From Lysobacterales bacterium (GTDB lineage: Bacteria > Pseudomonadota > Gammaproteobacteria > Xanthomonadales > SZUA-38): a stretch of 64,000 nt of DNA. Below are positions 27,054 through 35,509 of this stretch, one piece after another. The notes below the pieces were generated by a model. It was given only the letters and a program-made list of their open reading frames with translations, did not search any database and was not told the origin of the DNA. Position 1 is the first letter of the stretch, and each line of letters starts with the position of its first letter. The position numbers and the translations under genes were made by a program. The stretch lies in assembly GCA_030065125.1 (NCBI GenBank), contig JASJDM010000008.1:1-64000 (forward strand). The letters are read 5' to 3'.

Positions 27054-28760
27054 TCAGGCGGCCTCGCCCTGGGTCGCCATCCAGTGTTCCATCAGCTGGT
27101 CCAGGATGGGCAGGGTCACCGGACCGCAGCTGATCAGCTGATTGTGGAATTGCCTGACATCGAACTGGTCACCCAGCCGCGATTCCGCGCGCCGGCGCAG
27201 TTCCCTGAACTTCAGGTTTCCAGGCTGGTAGGCCAGGGCCTGGCCGGGCAGGGCAATGTAGCGATCGATCTCGGCTTCCAGGGTTTCCACTGGAATGGCG
27301 ACCCGCTCAACCGCATACTGCAGCGCCTTTTGTCTGGACCAATTGCGGGCGTGAATGCCCGTGTCGACCACCAGCCTCACTGCACGCCACATCTCGCCCA
27401 ACAGTCGGCCGAAGTGGTCGTGGGGTGATTGATAAATTCCCATTTCGGTGCCCAGGCTCTCGCAATACATGGCCCAGCCTTCGATGCAGGCCGTGTACTT
27501 GAGGGCGCCATTGCGCCGGAACTTGGGCAGATCCATCTGCTCCTGCATCAACGCAATCTGCATCAGGTGGCCAGGCCACGCTTCATGCAGCGCCAGGGAG
27601 CGGTAAAACCAGGTCGGGCACTTGGCCGGAATGCCCGACAACCAGAACACACCGGGCGCAGAGTTATCCGCTGGGCTGGGCTGGGCATAGGCCGGCGGCA
27701 TGCTGTCCGACAGCGCCTCGGGTATCAGCCGGACCCCGTAGGTTATTCGCGGGACCTGGCTGAAAAAGGATGGGACCAGCAGGTCGATTTCCTTGCAGAT
27801 GACCTGCACCGCCTGCAGGTGGGTCGCAGGATCTGGTGAAACAAAAGCCGGGTCCTGGGTAACGTATTGCTGGTAAGCCGCTACGTCGCCATTGAAGCCC
27901 GCCTCCGTAGCCACGGATTCGATATCCGCGTGAACCCGTTCAACTTCGTCCAGGCCCAGTTGGTGGATCTCGTCGGCTTCCGCGTCGAGGGAAGTGAAGT
28001 TTCGCACCAGCAGCTCGTAGTATTCCTCGCCCAGCGGGTCGTCGGCGCAGGCGATGGAATCACGGCCACTGGGGCCCAGGTCCTGCTCCAGGAACGTCGC
28101 GTAGTCCGACAGGGCCGGCAGGATTTTGTTGTCGATCAACCCTGCAGCCTGGACTGCCGCCTCCCGCACCGCCGGCGATTCTCCCAGGGGTGAGCGTTGG
28201 AATGGCCCCATTAATGGTGAATCCGCCGCGCTGGGGGCGATACCGGCGCGAACCGCCGCGGTTGCCCGTTCCAGCACGAATGACGGATAACGAAACCCGA
28301 ACTCCCGGCCGGCTTCAAGGCTGGCCCTGAGGTCTCCCAGGAAGGCAGTAACCGTCGCCAGTCGATCCAGGTATTGCCGGGCAGCCTCTGAAGAATTGGC
28401 GTGGGCGCTGTTGGCCCAGTAACGCAGGTTGAAGTCCGGGCCGGCCGGATACAGCGACGGTCGCAGATGCGCCTTGACCTCATGGAAGTCGACGATTTTG
28501 CGCAGTTCACGCTGCATCAGCTTCGCCGTAGCCATGTCCTGCGCATCCAGGGGTTGGTCAGCGATGCCGTTCAGCGTCTGCAGCAGCGTGGCCGCTGTTG
28601 CCGCTTTTCGGTCGTAGTCTGCCGGCGACTCCCGGAACAAGGTGGCGTCGTGGGTTTTCTCACCGGCCAGCAGGGCGCTGAATGGCGATTCAAATGATTC
28701 AAAGTCCCAGTATTGTTCAGCCAGCGCCGCCAGCGCCTGTGCCGGTGCATTTTGATTCAT
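27054..28760 (-). CDS. DUF885 family metallopeptidase-like protein
   Basis: 568 residues of the DUF885 family, recognised by the HEAWPGH zinc-like motif near residue 394 and the general family layout (GVRLIPE.., SLGTEMGIY). No signal peptide, so probably cytoplasmic. DUF885 proteins are predicted zinc carboxypeptidase-like hydrolases; substrates are mostly unknown. Its start overlaps the end of the upstream symporter gene by four bases, so it probably acts on what that transporter imports. Confidence 0.88.
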   Translation of the reverse strand: MNQNAPAQALAALAEQYWDFESFESPFSALLAGEKTHDATLFRESPADYDRKAATAATLLQTLNGIADQPLDAQDMATAKLMQRELRKIVDFHEVKAHLRPSLYPAGPDFNLRYWANSAHANSSEAARQYLDRLATVTAFLGDLRASLEAGREFGFRYPSFVLERATAAVRAGIAPSAADSPLMGPFQRSPLGESPAVREAAVQAAGLIDNKILPALSDYATFLEQDLGPSGRDSIACADDPLGEEYYELLVRNFTSLDAEADEIHQLGLDEVERVHADIESVATEAGFNGDVAAYQQYVTQDPAFVSPDPATHLQAVQVICKEIDLLVPSFFSQVPRITYGVRLIPEALSDSMPPAYAQPSPADNSAPGVFWLSGIPAKCPTWFYRSLALHEAWPGHLMQIALMQEQMDLPKFRRNGALKYTACIEGWAMYCESLGTEMGIYQSPHDHFGRLLGEMWRAVRLVVDTGIHARNWSRQKALQYAVERVAIPVETLEAEIDRYIALPGQALAYQPGNLKFRELRRRAESRLGDQFDVRQFHNQLISCGPVTLPILDQLMEHWMATQGEAA

Positions 28761-30109
28761 CCACGACTCTCCAGTCGCGCCAGCCGTCGAACGATGATTT
28801 TCTGGCGGCGCTCATCGATGGGAAATTTCCAGATAATGGGAACGGTCAGGTAGGTGAGCAGCGAGGGCAGAATGGGAAATGCCAGCAGCAGACCCATGGT
28901 CCCGCGCTCACTCTGCTCGCTGAGCTGCGGATCGAACCCAAACCAGCTGGCGATAGCCAGGCCCAGGGCCACCCCCAGCCCCTCCACACCTTTCTCAACC
29001 ATGGTCTGGATCGAAAAGTAACTGCCGGCGTAGTCGGCTTTGAACTTCCAGCGACCATAGTCCACCAGGTCCGCCAGCAGGGCCGCGGGAACCACGACCC
29101 CAACCGAGGACACCGCAAAAACCATGACAAAGCCGGCGATGAGCCAGAACTTTCCATCGGGTCCCGCGGGGATCAGTAAATGCAGCAAGAGGAAGGAGGC
29201 GGAAGCTGCGTAGGCAACGGCCCAGGTGCGCTGCTTGCCGATGCGCCGGGCCAGCCAGCCCCAGAAGGGCATGGCGGCCGCGCCGATGGGTCCGCCCAGA
29301 ACGAAGAGCAGTGCCAGGGTCCCGCCCAGGGACAGGTGCACGTCGACAAAAAAGAACAGCATGCCAAAGGCCATGCCGGTGGCCAGTCCGCCGGTAGCAA
29401 AGGTGGCGAGAAACAGCATCAAAGGCTTGTTCCGGACCACGGCCGGCAGGGCGGCTCTCAGGCTCATGGACTGGGTTGCCCGTCCAACTGTGCCTTCCGG
29501 TACCACCAGTGCCGCGATGAGGGCGGTGGTGGGCAGCGCAATGGCTGCCAGGACGGCGGTAACCCGCAGGGTTTCCGGAGTGAACTCCGATGTCTCGAAA
29601 AACGGCAGCAGCGGGATGCCGTAAAACGCCATGAAGCCGAGATAGCGGGCGAAGGTCCGCCAGACCGCAATCCGGGTGCGCTCGTTGTAGTCCTCGGTAA
29701 GCTCCGCCATCCACGCCCGGTAGGGAATCTCCGAGATCGTCCAGCCCAGGTAGGCCAGCAGAAACCAGACCAGGAAGTAGGTGCCTGAAACGGTCTCCGG
29801 CGGGACGTACAGGTACCAGCAGGCCACCACTGCCACCAGTGAGCCGCTGACCAGCCACGGCTTGCGCCGCCCCCAGCGGGTGCGATAACGGTCCGACAGG
29901 TAACCGATGATGGGGTCGGTAATGGCATCAAAAATCCTCGAGACAACCAGCACCATGGCGATGGAGGCCAGCGCCACGCCGAAGTGTTTTCCGTAAATGC
30001 CCTGGATGACGGTGCCAACGGGCCCATGGATCAAGGCCTGGGAAAACGCGGGGGCCGCGTAGGCGGCCAGCACTTTACGGGAAAGGATGCCGGCGGCTGG
30101 CGGACCCAT
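28757..30109 (-). CDS. GPH/MelB-type major facilitator symporter
   Basis: 450 residues, 12 helices. The SRIFDAITDPIIGYLSDR...GRRKPW segment is the classical GPH-family signature after helix 2. GPH members are Na+ or H+ symporters for glycosides, but members outside sugar loci carry other solutes. Here it sits between a TonB-dependent receptor and peptidase genes, so a peptide-like or conjugated substrate is as likely as a sugar. Four-base overlap with the DUF885 gene. Confidence 0.9.
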   Translation of the reverse strand: MGPPAAGILSRKVLAAYAAPAFSQALIHGPVGTVIQGIYGKHFGVALASIAMVLVVSRIFDAITDPIIGYLSDRYRTRWGRRKPWLVSGSLVAVVACWYLYVPPETVSGTYFLVWFLLAYLGWTISEIPYRAWMAELTEDYNERTRIAVWRTFARYLGFMAFYGIPLLPFFETSEFTPETLRVTAVLAAIALPTTALIAALVVPEGTVGRATQSMSLRAALPAVVRNKPLMLFLATFATGGLATGMAFGMLFFFVDVHLSLGGTLALLFVLGGPIGAAAMPFWGWLARRIGKQRTWAVAYAASASFLLLHLLIPAGPDGKFWLIAGFVMVFAVSSVGVVVPAALLADLVDYGRWKFKADYAGSYFSIQTMVEKGVEGLGVALGLAIASWFGFDPQLSEQSERGTMGLLLAFPILPSLLTYLTVPIIWKFPIDERRQKIIVRRLARLESRG

Positions 30110-30127
30110 GGTTGAGGGCGATTCCGC

Positions 30128-32233
30128 CTAGAACGATGCGCTGATCTTGGCGCCGATAGTCCGTGGGCGGTAGCGCAGGGCAGGTCCAGCACCGCCCTGG
30201 AAGTAAGGCGCCAGGGCCCCGTCCTCGTCGGTCAGGTTGTCAGCAAACAGGTAGCCCGACCAGACCTCGCCTTCCACGCCGATACGGAAATCCACCACCG
30301 TGGTTTCGTCGGAGTCCTTGGCGAAGTTGACCGTGTCGGTGCGGTCTGACGCGTACTGGGCTCCGGCGTACAGGAATCCCTGCAGGGAATCATTGAACAC
30401 CGGCCAGCGGTAGGTGGCGGCGGCGGACAGGGTGAATTCGGGTACGTTGGGTATGCGGTCGCCGTCAGCAATATTGATCCCGGCCACCGGCTCGGTGAAC
30501 TCCGCGTCGGTATAGCCGCCGGTGAAACGCAGCTGCAGATCTTCCATAGGCAGGAGCGTCAGTCCAAGCTCGATGCCCTGGGTGGTGGCATCGCCGCCGT
30601 TGACCAGTCCCCGCACCGGCGGGTTCACGACTACCAGCACCTGCAGGTCTTCCCAGTCGTTGTGATATACGGCGGCTTCCAGCTGGGCGCGGCCATCCAT
30701 GAAGGTGCCCTTGGTGCCGACCTCATAGCTCCACATGGTTTCCGGGTCGATGCCCGTGGGCACATTGACGCCGAAGAATACGGACTGCAGCAGGGTAATC
30801 ACCGGCTGGCTCTGGCCTGTGCGAAAGCCCTTGGCGATATTGCCGTAGACAATCCAGTCATCGTTGGCGCGATAGGACAGGTTCAGCCGCGGGTTGGTGG
30901 AATCAAAGCTCTGGTCCACGGTGCCGGTGAAGTTGGGATCAATCGTCTGTACGATGGCCAGGGTGGCCTCATCGATCACCTCGGAGTTGAAGGCGTCATC
31001 CTCGAAGTAGCGCAGGCCCAGGGTCAGGTCGAGCTTTTCTTCCATCAGGGTCCAGGTGGCCTCGCCGAACACGGCCCAGGATTCGCTCTCAAAGGTCTGG
31101 TCCTGGGTGATCATCAGGTCGGGGATGTCTGATATCGAGTTCTGATCCATGTCCCGGTAGATGAATCCCGCGGTCCAGCGGAAGTTGCCGGGAGAAGTCG
31201 ACGCCAGGCGCAGTTCCTGGCTGAAGGTTTCGGTCTGCACCGGGTTAAAAAACGGAACGGCGAAGCCGGGTGCCAGCGGGATAAAAGTGGTGGACGTTTC
31301 GTCGAAATCCATTAATGACGTGGCGCTCACCAGGTCCATGCTGTCAAAGCTGTAGCGGATGGTGGCGCTGTAGACGTCGTACTCGGTGTCCACGGTGGGC
31401 GCCTGGTCCACCGTGGTTCGATCATCGGTGGCCAGGGTGTTGCCGATGGTGTCCTGTTCGGAATGCCATGCAGAAAAAACCATGTCCAGATCATCATTGG
31501 GCATGTAGCGGAACTTGGCCCGGTAATCCGTGATGTCCCGTTCGTTCTGGTCGTCAACGCCACTGGCGACGTTGTCGACCCAGCCGCCGTAGTCCTCCAC
31601 CGAGGCCACCATGCGAAACGCCGAGGTGCCCTCGGACAGGGGGATATTGACCATGGCGTTCAATGCCGAGTTGGAGTCCCCGTCGGTGGTGCTGCTGCCC
31701 ATGAGGTCGAAGCCCGCCGCAAAACGGTCCAGTTCCGGCTCCTTGGTGAGAATGCGAATGGTGCCGCCGATGGAGCCGTCGCCGTAGAGCGTGCCCTGGG
31801 GACCGCGCAGGATTTCCACCCGTTCGACGTCATAGGTGCGCACATCGGGGACCCGGGACAGGCCGATATAGGAGAACGGCAGTTCGTCCAGGTAGTAGCC
31901 CACCGTGGCGTTGCCGGCCACGGAGCTGATGCCCCGGATCTGGATATTCTGGGTGCCGCCCTCGCTGTCGACGATGCCCACGCCCGGGGCGGTCTGCAGA
32001 AAATCTGCCAGGCTCACCGCGCCGACATCAGCCAGCGCCGAGTCTGTGAATGCCGAGATCGACAGGGGAACATCCATCAACCTTTCTTCGCGCTTCTGCG
32101 CCGTCACGATGATTTCCTCGATGACAAATCCATCGGGGTCATCGTTTCCCTGGCCAAAGACGGGCGGGATCAAGGCAACGCTGGCTGCCAATACAAAGAG
32201 AGTCTTGCTGCATCGCGGTATCTGAATGGTCAT
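30128..32233 (-). CDS. TonB-dependent outer-membrane receptor
   Basis: 701 residues. Signal peptide to FG near residue 28, TonB-box-like EEIIVTAQKREERLMDVP, plug domain with RGPQGTLYGDGSIGGTIRI, then a 22-strand type barrel ending in Phe. It imports a substrate across the outer membrane using TonB energy. The next gene on the strand, 18 bases on, is the GPH symporter, making a two-membrane uptake route. Two tandem 21-bp repeats lie 70-111 bases upstream of its start. Confidence 0.93.
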   Translation of the reverse strand: MTIQIPRCSKTLFVLAASVALIPPVFGQGNDDPDGFVIEEIIVTAQKREERLMDVPLSISAFTDSALADVGAVSLADFLQTAPGVGIVDSEGGTQNIQIRGISSVAGNATVGYYLDELPFSYIGLSRVPDVRTYDVERVEILRGPQGTLYGDGSIGGTIRILTKEPELDRFAAGFDLMGSSTTDGDSNSALNAMVNIPLSEGTSAFRMVASVEDYGGWVDNVASGVDDQNERDITDYRAKFRYMPNDDLDMVFSAWHSEQDTIGNTLATDDRTTVDQAPTVDTEYDVYSATIRYSFDSMDLVSATSLMDFDETSTTFIPLAPGFAVPFFNPVQTETFSQELRLASTSPGNFRWTAGFIYRDMDQNSISDIPDLMITQDQTFESESWAVFGEATWTLMEEKLDLTLGLRYFEDDAFNSEVIDEATLAIVQTIDPNFTGTVDQSFDSTNPRLNLSYRANDDWIVYGNIAKGFRTGQSQPVITLLQSVFFGVNVPTGIDPETMWSYEVGTKGTFMDGRAQLEAAVYHNDWEDLQVLVVVNPPVRGLVNGGDATTQGIELGLTLLPMEDLQLRFTGGYTDAEFTEPVAGINIADGDRIPNVPEFTLSAAATYRWPVFNDSLQGFLYAGAQYASDRTDTVNFAKDSDETTVVDFRIGVEGEVWSGYLFADNLTDEDGALAPYFQGGAGPALRYRPRTIGAKISASF

Positions 32234-32302
32234 GGCTATCCCCCAGACTACGGTTTCGTCCAGCTGCAGTTTGGCATCAAGCGACGACCATGGTTCGGGC
32301 TG

Positions 32303-32344
32303 GCGTCATTCCAAGTTGTGCCAGCGTCACTCTTGGTTGTCACT
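32303..32344. promoter_or_regulatory. Tandem 21-bp direct repeats, candidate AraC operator
   Basis: Repeat units at 32303-32323 and 32324-32344 both begin gcgtca and contain gttgt at the same place; they match at 14 of 21 positions by eye. A 21-bp direct repeat places two half-sites on the same face of the helix, the layout used by AraC-type dimers. They are in the gap between the AraC-family gene and the TonB receptor start. Confidence 0.5.
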
Positions 32345-32356
32345 CTGGGACTCCGC

Positions 32357-33406
32357 TTAGGGGCGGAGTTCCGAGGGCAGCACGCCGTAGCGGTTTTTAA
32401 AGGCCTTGGTGAAGCTGCCGGCGTCCCGGTAGCCGGCCTCGTCGGCGACGCGGCCGATGCTGATATCGGGATTGCGGAGCATGTCGTAGGCTCGCTCCAG
32501 GCGCCGGTCGCGGTGATACGCGCCCACGGTCATCCCAAACACGTGCTTGAACCCCACCGCCAGTTTGTTGCGGTTGACGCCTACGCGCCGCGCCAGTTCG
32601 TCAAGCGTAGGCGCCCGCCGGGACTCGTCCAGGATCTCCCGGGCGAAGTGCATGCAGGTAATGTCGTACTTGGACAGGCGGATGGCGGATTCACCCAGTT
32701 GCTCAGGCTGTCGCAGCCGGTCCACCGCAAGACATACCAGTTCCACAGCCTTGGCCCTGAGATAAATGGGCCGAACGCTCTTGTGAACGGTGGGCTGCAG
32801 CAGCGCCCCGGCAACGGCGGTCATCTCGTGGGTCATTTCGCTGGCAAACCAGAATTCAACGTCGGGGTCGCCGTCCTGGAACCGCTGCAGTCCGCGGGGC
32901 AGGCTGTCGCTGGATATCTTGAGTTCGCGGGCAACAAACGAGGGCCGGCAGGCGATGCCAACGGTTCGCCAGCTGTCGCCCAGGACCTTGCGCGAGCCGT
33001 AAGGGTGTCCCCGGGAGGCGGACAGCAGAAAACTCTGGCCGCCGACGGTCCTTGTGGTGCCGTCCGGCAGCGTCTCACGGCTCAAGCCTTCCAGTCGGAA
33101 GTGCAGGAACAGCCAGCCCCGGAAATCCAGGTCCCACTGCTGCTGGTGGGCGGATTCCGGCACATCCCGCATATCCGACCGCGCCAGCATCAGGTCCTCG
33201 GACAGGCTGGTGACTTTCTGTGACCCCTTGGGCAGGAATTCAGCGGCCTCGGCACTGTCCGGCTCGACCAGTTTGAACCCTTCACCGGGCAGATAAACCG
33301 CCGACAGTCCGTCCGCCTGTGCGGCTGCGCTGTCCTGCAGGTCATGCATGGTCAGGCGGATGCGCTCGCCGTCGTTGTCGTCGCGTTGAGCCATGGCCAG
33401 ACCCAT
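32357..33406 (-). CDS. AraC-family transcriptional regulator
   Basis: 349 residues if the ATG at 33406 is used; ATG at 33475 lies in a repeat hairpin and 33394 is a third option, so the start is uncertain. The C-terminal 100 residues form the double HTH (LDELARRVGVNRNKLAVGFK and ISIGRVADEAGYRDAGSFTKAFKNRYG). The N-terminal part resembles ligand-sensing domains of siderophore-type AraC regulators such as PchR. It precedes the TonB receptor on the same strand and probably controls it. Ligand unknown, perhaps the imported compound. Confidence 0.88.
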   Translation of the reverse strand: MGLAMAQRDDNDGERIRLTMHDLQDSAAAQADGLSAVYLPGEGFKLVEPDSAEAAEFLPKGSQKVTSLSEDLMLARSDMRDVPESAHQQQWDLDFRGWLFLHFRLEGLSRETLPDGTTRTVGGQSFLLSASRGHPYGSRKVLGDSWRTVGIACRPSFVARELKISSDSLPRGLQRFQDGDPDVEFWFASEMTHEMTAVAGALLQPTVHKSVRPIYLRAKAVELVCLAVDRLRQPEQLGESAIRLSKYDITCMHFAREILDESRRAPTLDELARRVGVNRNKLAVGFKHVFGMTVGAYHRDRRLERAYDMLRNPDISIGRVADEAGYRDAGSFTKAFKNRYGVLPSELRP

Positions 33407-33456
33407 CTTCACGCTGGCCACAGGTTCGGTCAAGCGACTGGGCGGACCAGCAGGAT

Positions 33457-33616
33457 GTTGAAAAAAGCCATTCATTGTTTTTTCAACCACGCCAACTGAA
33501 AAATGCGATTTTCAGTTGGCTCGCATTTTCAATGACTTACAGTTATCGAAAATGCCAGTACATCCCTGTACGGAACGCAGGCAGTCGAAAAACTGCATTT
33601 TTCAACAGACTGCTAG
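33457..33616. repeat. Composite inverted-repeat element (TGTTGAAAAA...TTTTTCAACA)
   Basis: Contains hairpin gttgaaaaaa/ttttttcaac (33457-33466 with 33478-33487), a perfect 12-bp hairpin gccaactgaaaa/ttttcagttggc (33491-33502 with 33509-33520), and a closing tttttcaacagactgctag at 33598-33616 that pairs with tgttgaaaaa at 33456-33465. It separates the AraC gene from the dipeptidase on the same strand. The TAG stop of the dipeptidase (33613-33615) is in its last bases. Could terminate the dipeptidase transcript. Confidence 0.75.
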
Positions 33617-34611
33617 CCCCACACCTCCTGTGCCACTCTGAGCCAGTTGCCGCCGAGAATTTTGCTGACGGTTTCCTCTGTGTAGCCTTTCTTCAGCAGC
33701 GCTGCGACGATGTGCGGAAAGGTGTCGGGCGGGGCGAATCGGCAGGTGAACTGGGAGGCCATCTCGTCGCCGAAGGACTCGCGCATTTTGTCGATGAAGT
33801 CATATACCTCGGACTGATCAAACACATAGTCCAGCGATATGGCTACATGCTCCGGGCCTGCCAGGTCGGCCACATGATCGATATGCTGCACCATCATGGC
33901 GGCATAGTCCTCGCCCGGGCCCAGGAAGTCGCCCAGCCCGTTGATACCAATGACGCCTCCGGTTTCGGCGCAGGCCCGGATCAGGCTGTCCGGGATGTTG
34001 CGCACGTGCTCAAACACCGCGGAAGGGTTCGAGTGAGAGAAGATCACCGGGTTGTCGGCATGTTCCATGACCTCCAGCGCGGTGCGGTGGCCGGTATGGG
34101 AACAGCAGGCCACCATGCCAACCCGCTTCATCTCGGCCAGGATTGCGCGGCCGTGTCTTGAAAGCCCGGTGTCCTCGTCCAGGCAGCCGCCGCCGGCCCG
34201 GTTGTTGCGGTTGTACGCCACCAGCATCCAGAAAGCACCCTGGCTCCTCAGCTCCTCTACCAGGTCCAGGTCACCGTCATCCAGCAACGCCATGCCTTCG
34301 AGATCGAAGGCGATGGCCAGTTTGCCGTCCCGCCGGGCCTGGTCGATCTCGGCTACATTGCGGACCACCGTGTAGTGATCCGGGTTCTGGTCGATCCAGC
34401 GCTTGAAGCTGTCGAGCATGTCCAGGTGGGATGACCTGGAGGTCAGGTCCATCCCCAGGTTCAGGGTAACGACATCGATCCCGGCGTCGCGGCAGCGCGC
34501 CAGTTGCTCCAGATAGGAGTGGTCATCCGGGCGCAGCGGCATGCAGGAGTGGTTGTCCCACACCAGGGTGTCCTTGAGCAACGTCGTTGCGTGGTCGTCA
34601 GCTGGAGGCAT
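33613..34611 (-). CDS. Membrane dipeptidase-like protein (peptidase M19 family)
   Basis: 332 residues, an amidohydrolase-fold M19 protein. Visible metal-site segments: N-terminal WDNHSC, AFDLEGM (Glu), CSHTGHR and FSHSNPSA (two His) and SLDYVF (Asp). The N-terminal H-x-D ligand pair is H-S-C here, so one ligand is altered, as in a divergent M19 subfamily. Expected activity is dipeptide, D-amino-acid dipeptide or related amide hydrolysis. No signal peptide seen. Its start overlaps the end of the upstream alpha/beta hydrolase gene by 14 bases. Confidence 0.86.
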   Translation of the reverse strand: MPPADDHATTLLKDTLVWDNHSCMPLRPDDHSYLEQLARCRDAGIDVVTLNLGMDLTSRSSHLDMLDSFKRWIDQNPDHYTVVRNVAEIDQARRDGKLAIAFDLEGMALLDDGDLDLVEELRSQGAFWMLVAYNRNNRAGGGCLDEDTGLSRHGRAILAEMKRVGMVACCSHTGHRTALEVMEHADNPVIFSHSNPSAVFEHVRNIPDSLIRACAETGGVIGINGLGDFLGPGEDYAAMMVQHIDHVADLAGPEHVAISLDYVFDQSEVYDFIDKMRESFGDEMASQFTCRFAPPDTFPHIVAALLKKGYTEETVSKILGGNWLRVAQEVWG

Positions 34612-35374
34612 CGCTCAGCATCGCCGGGTCAAGAAACTCGCGCACCACCGGCACCAGTACATCCGGTTTCATACATACGTCGTGGCCTTCGTCCGCAATC
34701 AATCGCACCGCCCAGCCCATGGCTTCAAGCTCCGGGGCCCGCTGGCGCAGGATGGTTGCATTGAGGATGTCCTGGCTGCCGGCGTCGGTATCCCCTTCCG
34801 CCCCCACGAAGGCCAGGCGCGGACACGCCAGTCGGCGGGCGGCGGTTTCTTCCGGCCAGTCCTGGATGCTGCTCAGAAAGGTTGACCACTGGGCATACTG
34901 GGCTGGTGATCTAAGCACCACCATTGCATAGTCCGGCGGGTTGTCTATCTGTTCCAGGCTGGCGGCCAGGGCTTCCCGGTAGGCCGCGCCCAGAGGGGGC
35001 CAGCCACCGGCTACCAGGGCGGCAATGCGATCGCTGCGCCAGGCCAGCTGCAATCCGGAGGACGCGCCCCAGGAATAGCCCCAGTAGGTGAACCGCTCAA
35101 AGCCGGCGGCGTCGGCCACGGCCAGGAGATCCGAGCAGACCCGATCCGCGGTGAGCTGGTCGGGGGGAATGTCCCGGCTGCGGCCTATGCTCGGATAGTC
35201 CACCAGCAGCACTTGATAGCGGTCTGTCAACAGCTCCAGATAGCGGTCCCGCACGCGGGCCGCCTCCGGTCCAAAGATCTCTCCGTGGCTTGCCATCACG
35301 GGAAAACCCAGCAGCAGCGGTTGTCCCTGGCCATGCAGCTCGAAGTAAACGCCTGAATGGGGGTCCAATGGCAT
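34598..35374 (-). CDS. Alpha/beta hydrolase
   Basis: 258 residues with nucleophile elbow GYSWGA near residue 105 and a C-terminal His in DEGHDVCMKP; an Asp lies in the usual position (AEGDTDAG). Predicted cytoplasmic esterase or amidase. It overlaps the M19 dipeptidase by 14 bases, so the two are made together and likely act on one compound. A divergent 135-base gap separates it from the P450 gene. Confidence 0.86.
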   Translation of the reverse strand: MPLDPHSGVYFELHGQGQPLLLGFPVMASHGEIFGPEAARVRDRYLELLTDRYQVLLVDYPSIGRSRDIPPDQLTADRVCSDLLAVADAAGFERFTYWGYSWGASSGLQLAWRSDRIAALVAGGWPPLGAAYREALAASLEQIDNPPDYAMVVLRSPAQYAQWSTFLSSIQDWPEETAARRLACPRLAFVGAEGDTDAGSQDILNATILRQRAPELEAMGWAVRLIADEGHDVCMKPDVLVPVVREFLDPAMLSDASS

Positions 35375-35509
35375 GTGTCACCTCCGTGGACGAAGTGTGA
35401 CACGCTGCAAACGCCATTTCTGGTCTGTGAGTCACTGCCGTTGGTGATGGCGTCATTTTCCCCCGGGTCAGTACTGGGATGTGGAATGGTCGTCGTTTAG
35501 GGTAGGACC

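Noticed and set aside
30128..35374. Lasso-peptide biosynthesis or isopeptidase locus
   Set aside because: There is no precursor, no B/C maturation proteins and no isopeptidase of the known type; only the import-and-degrade logic is similar.
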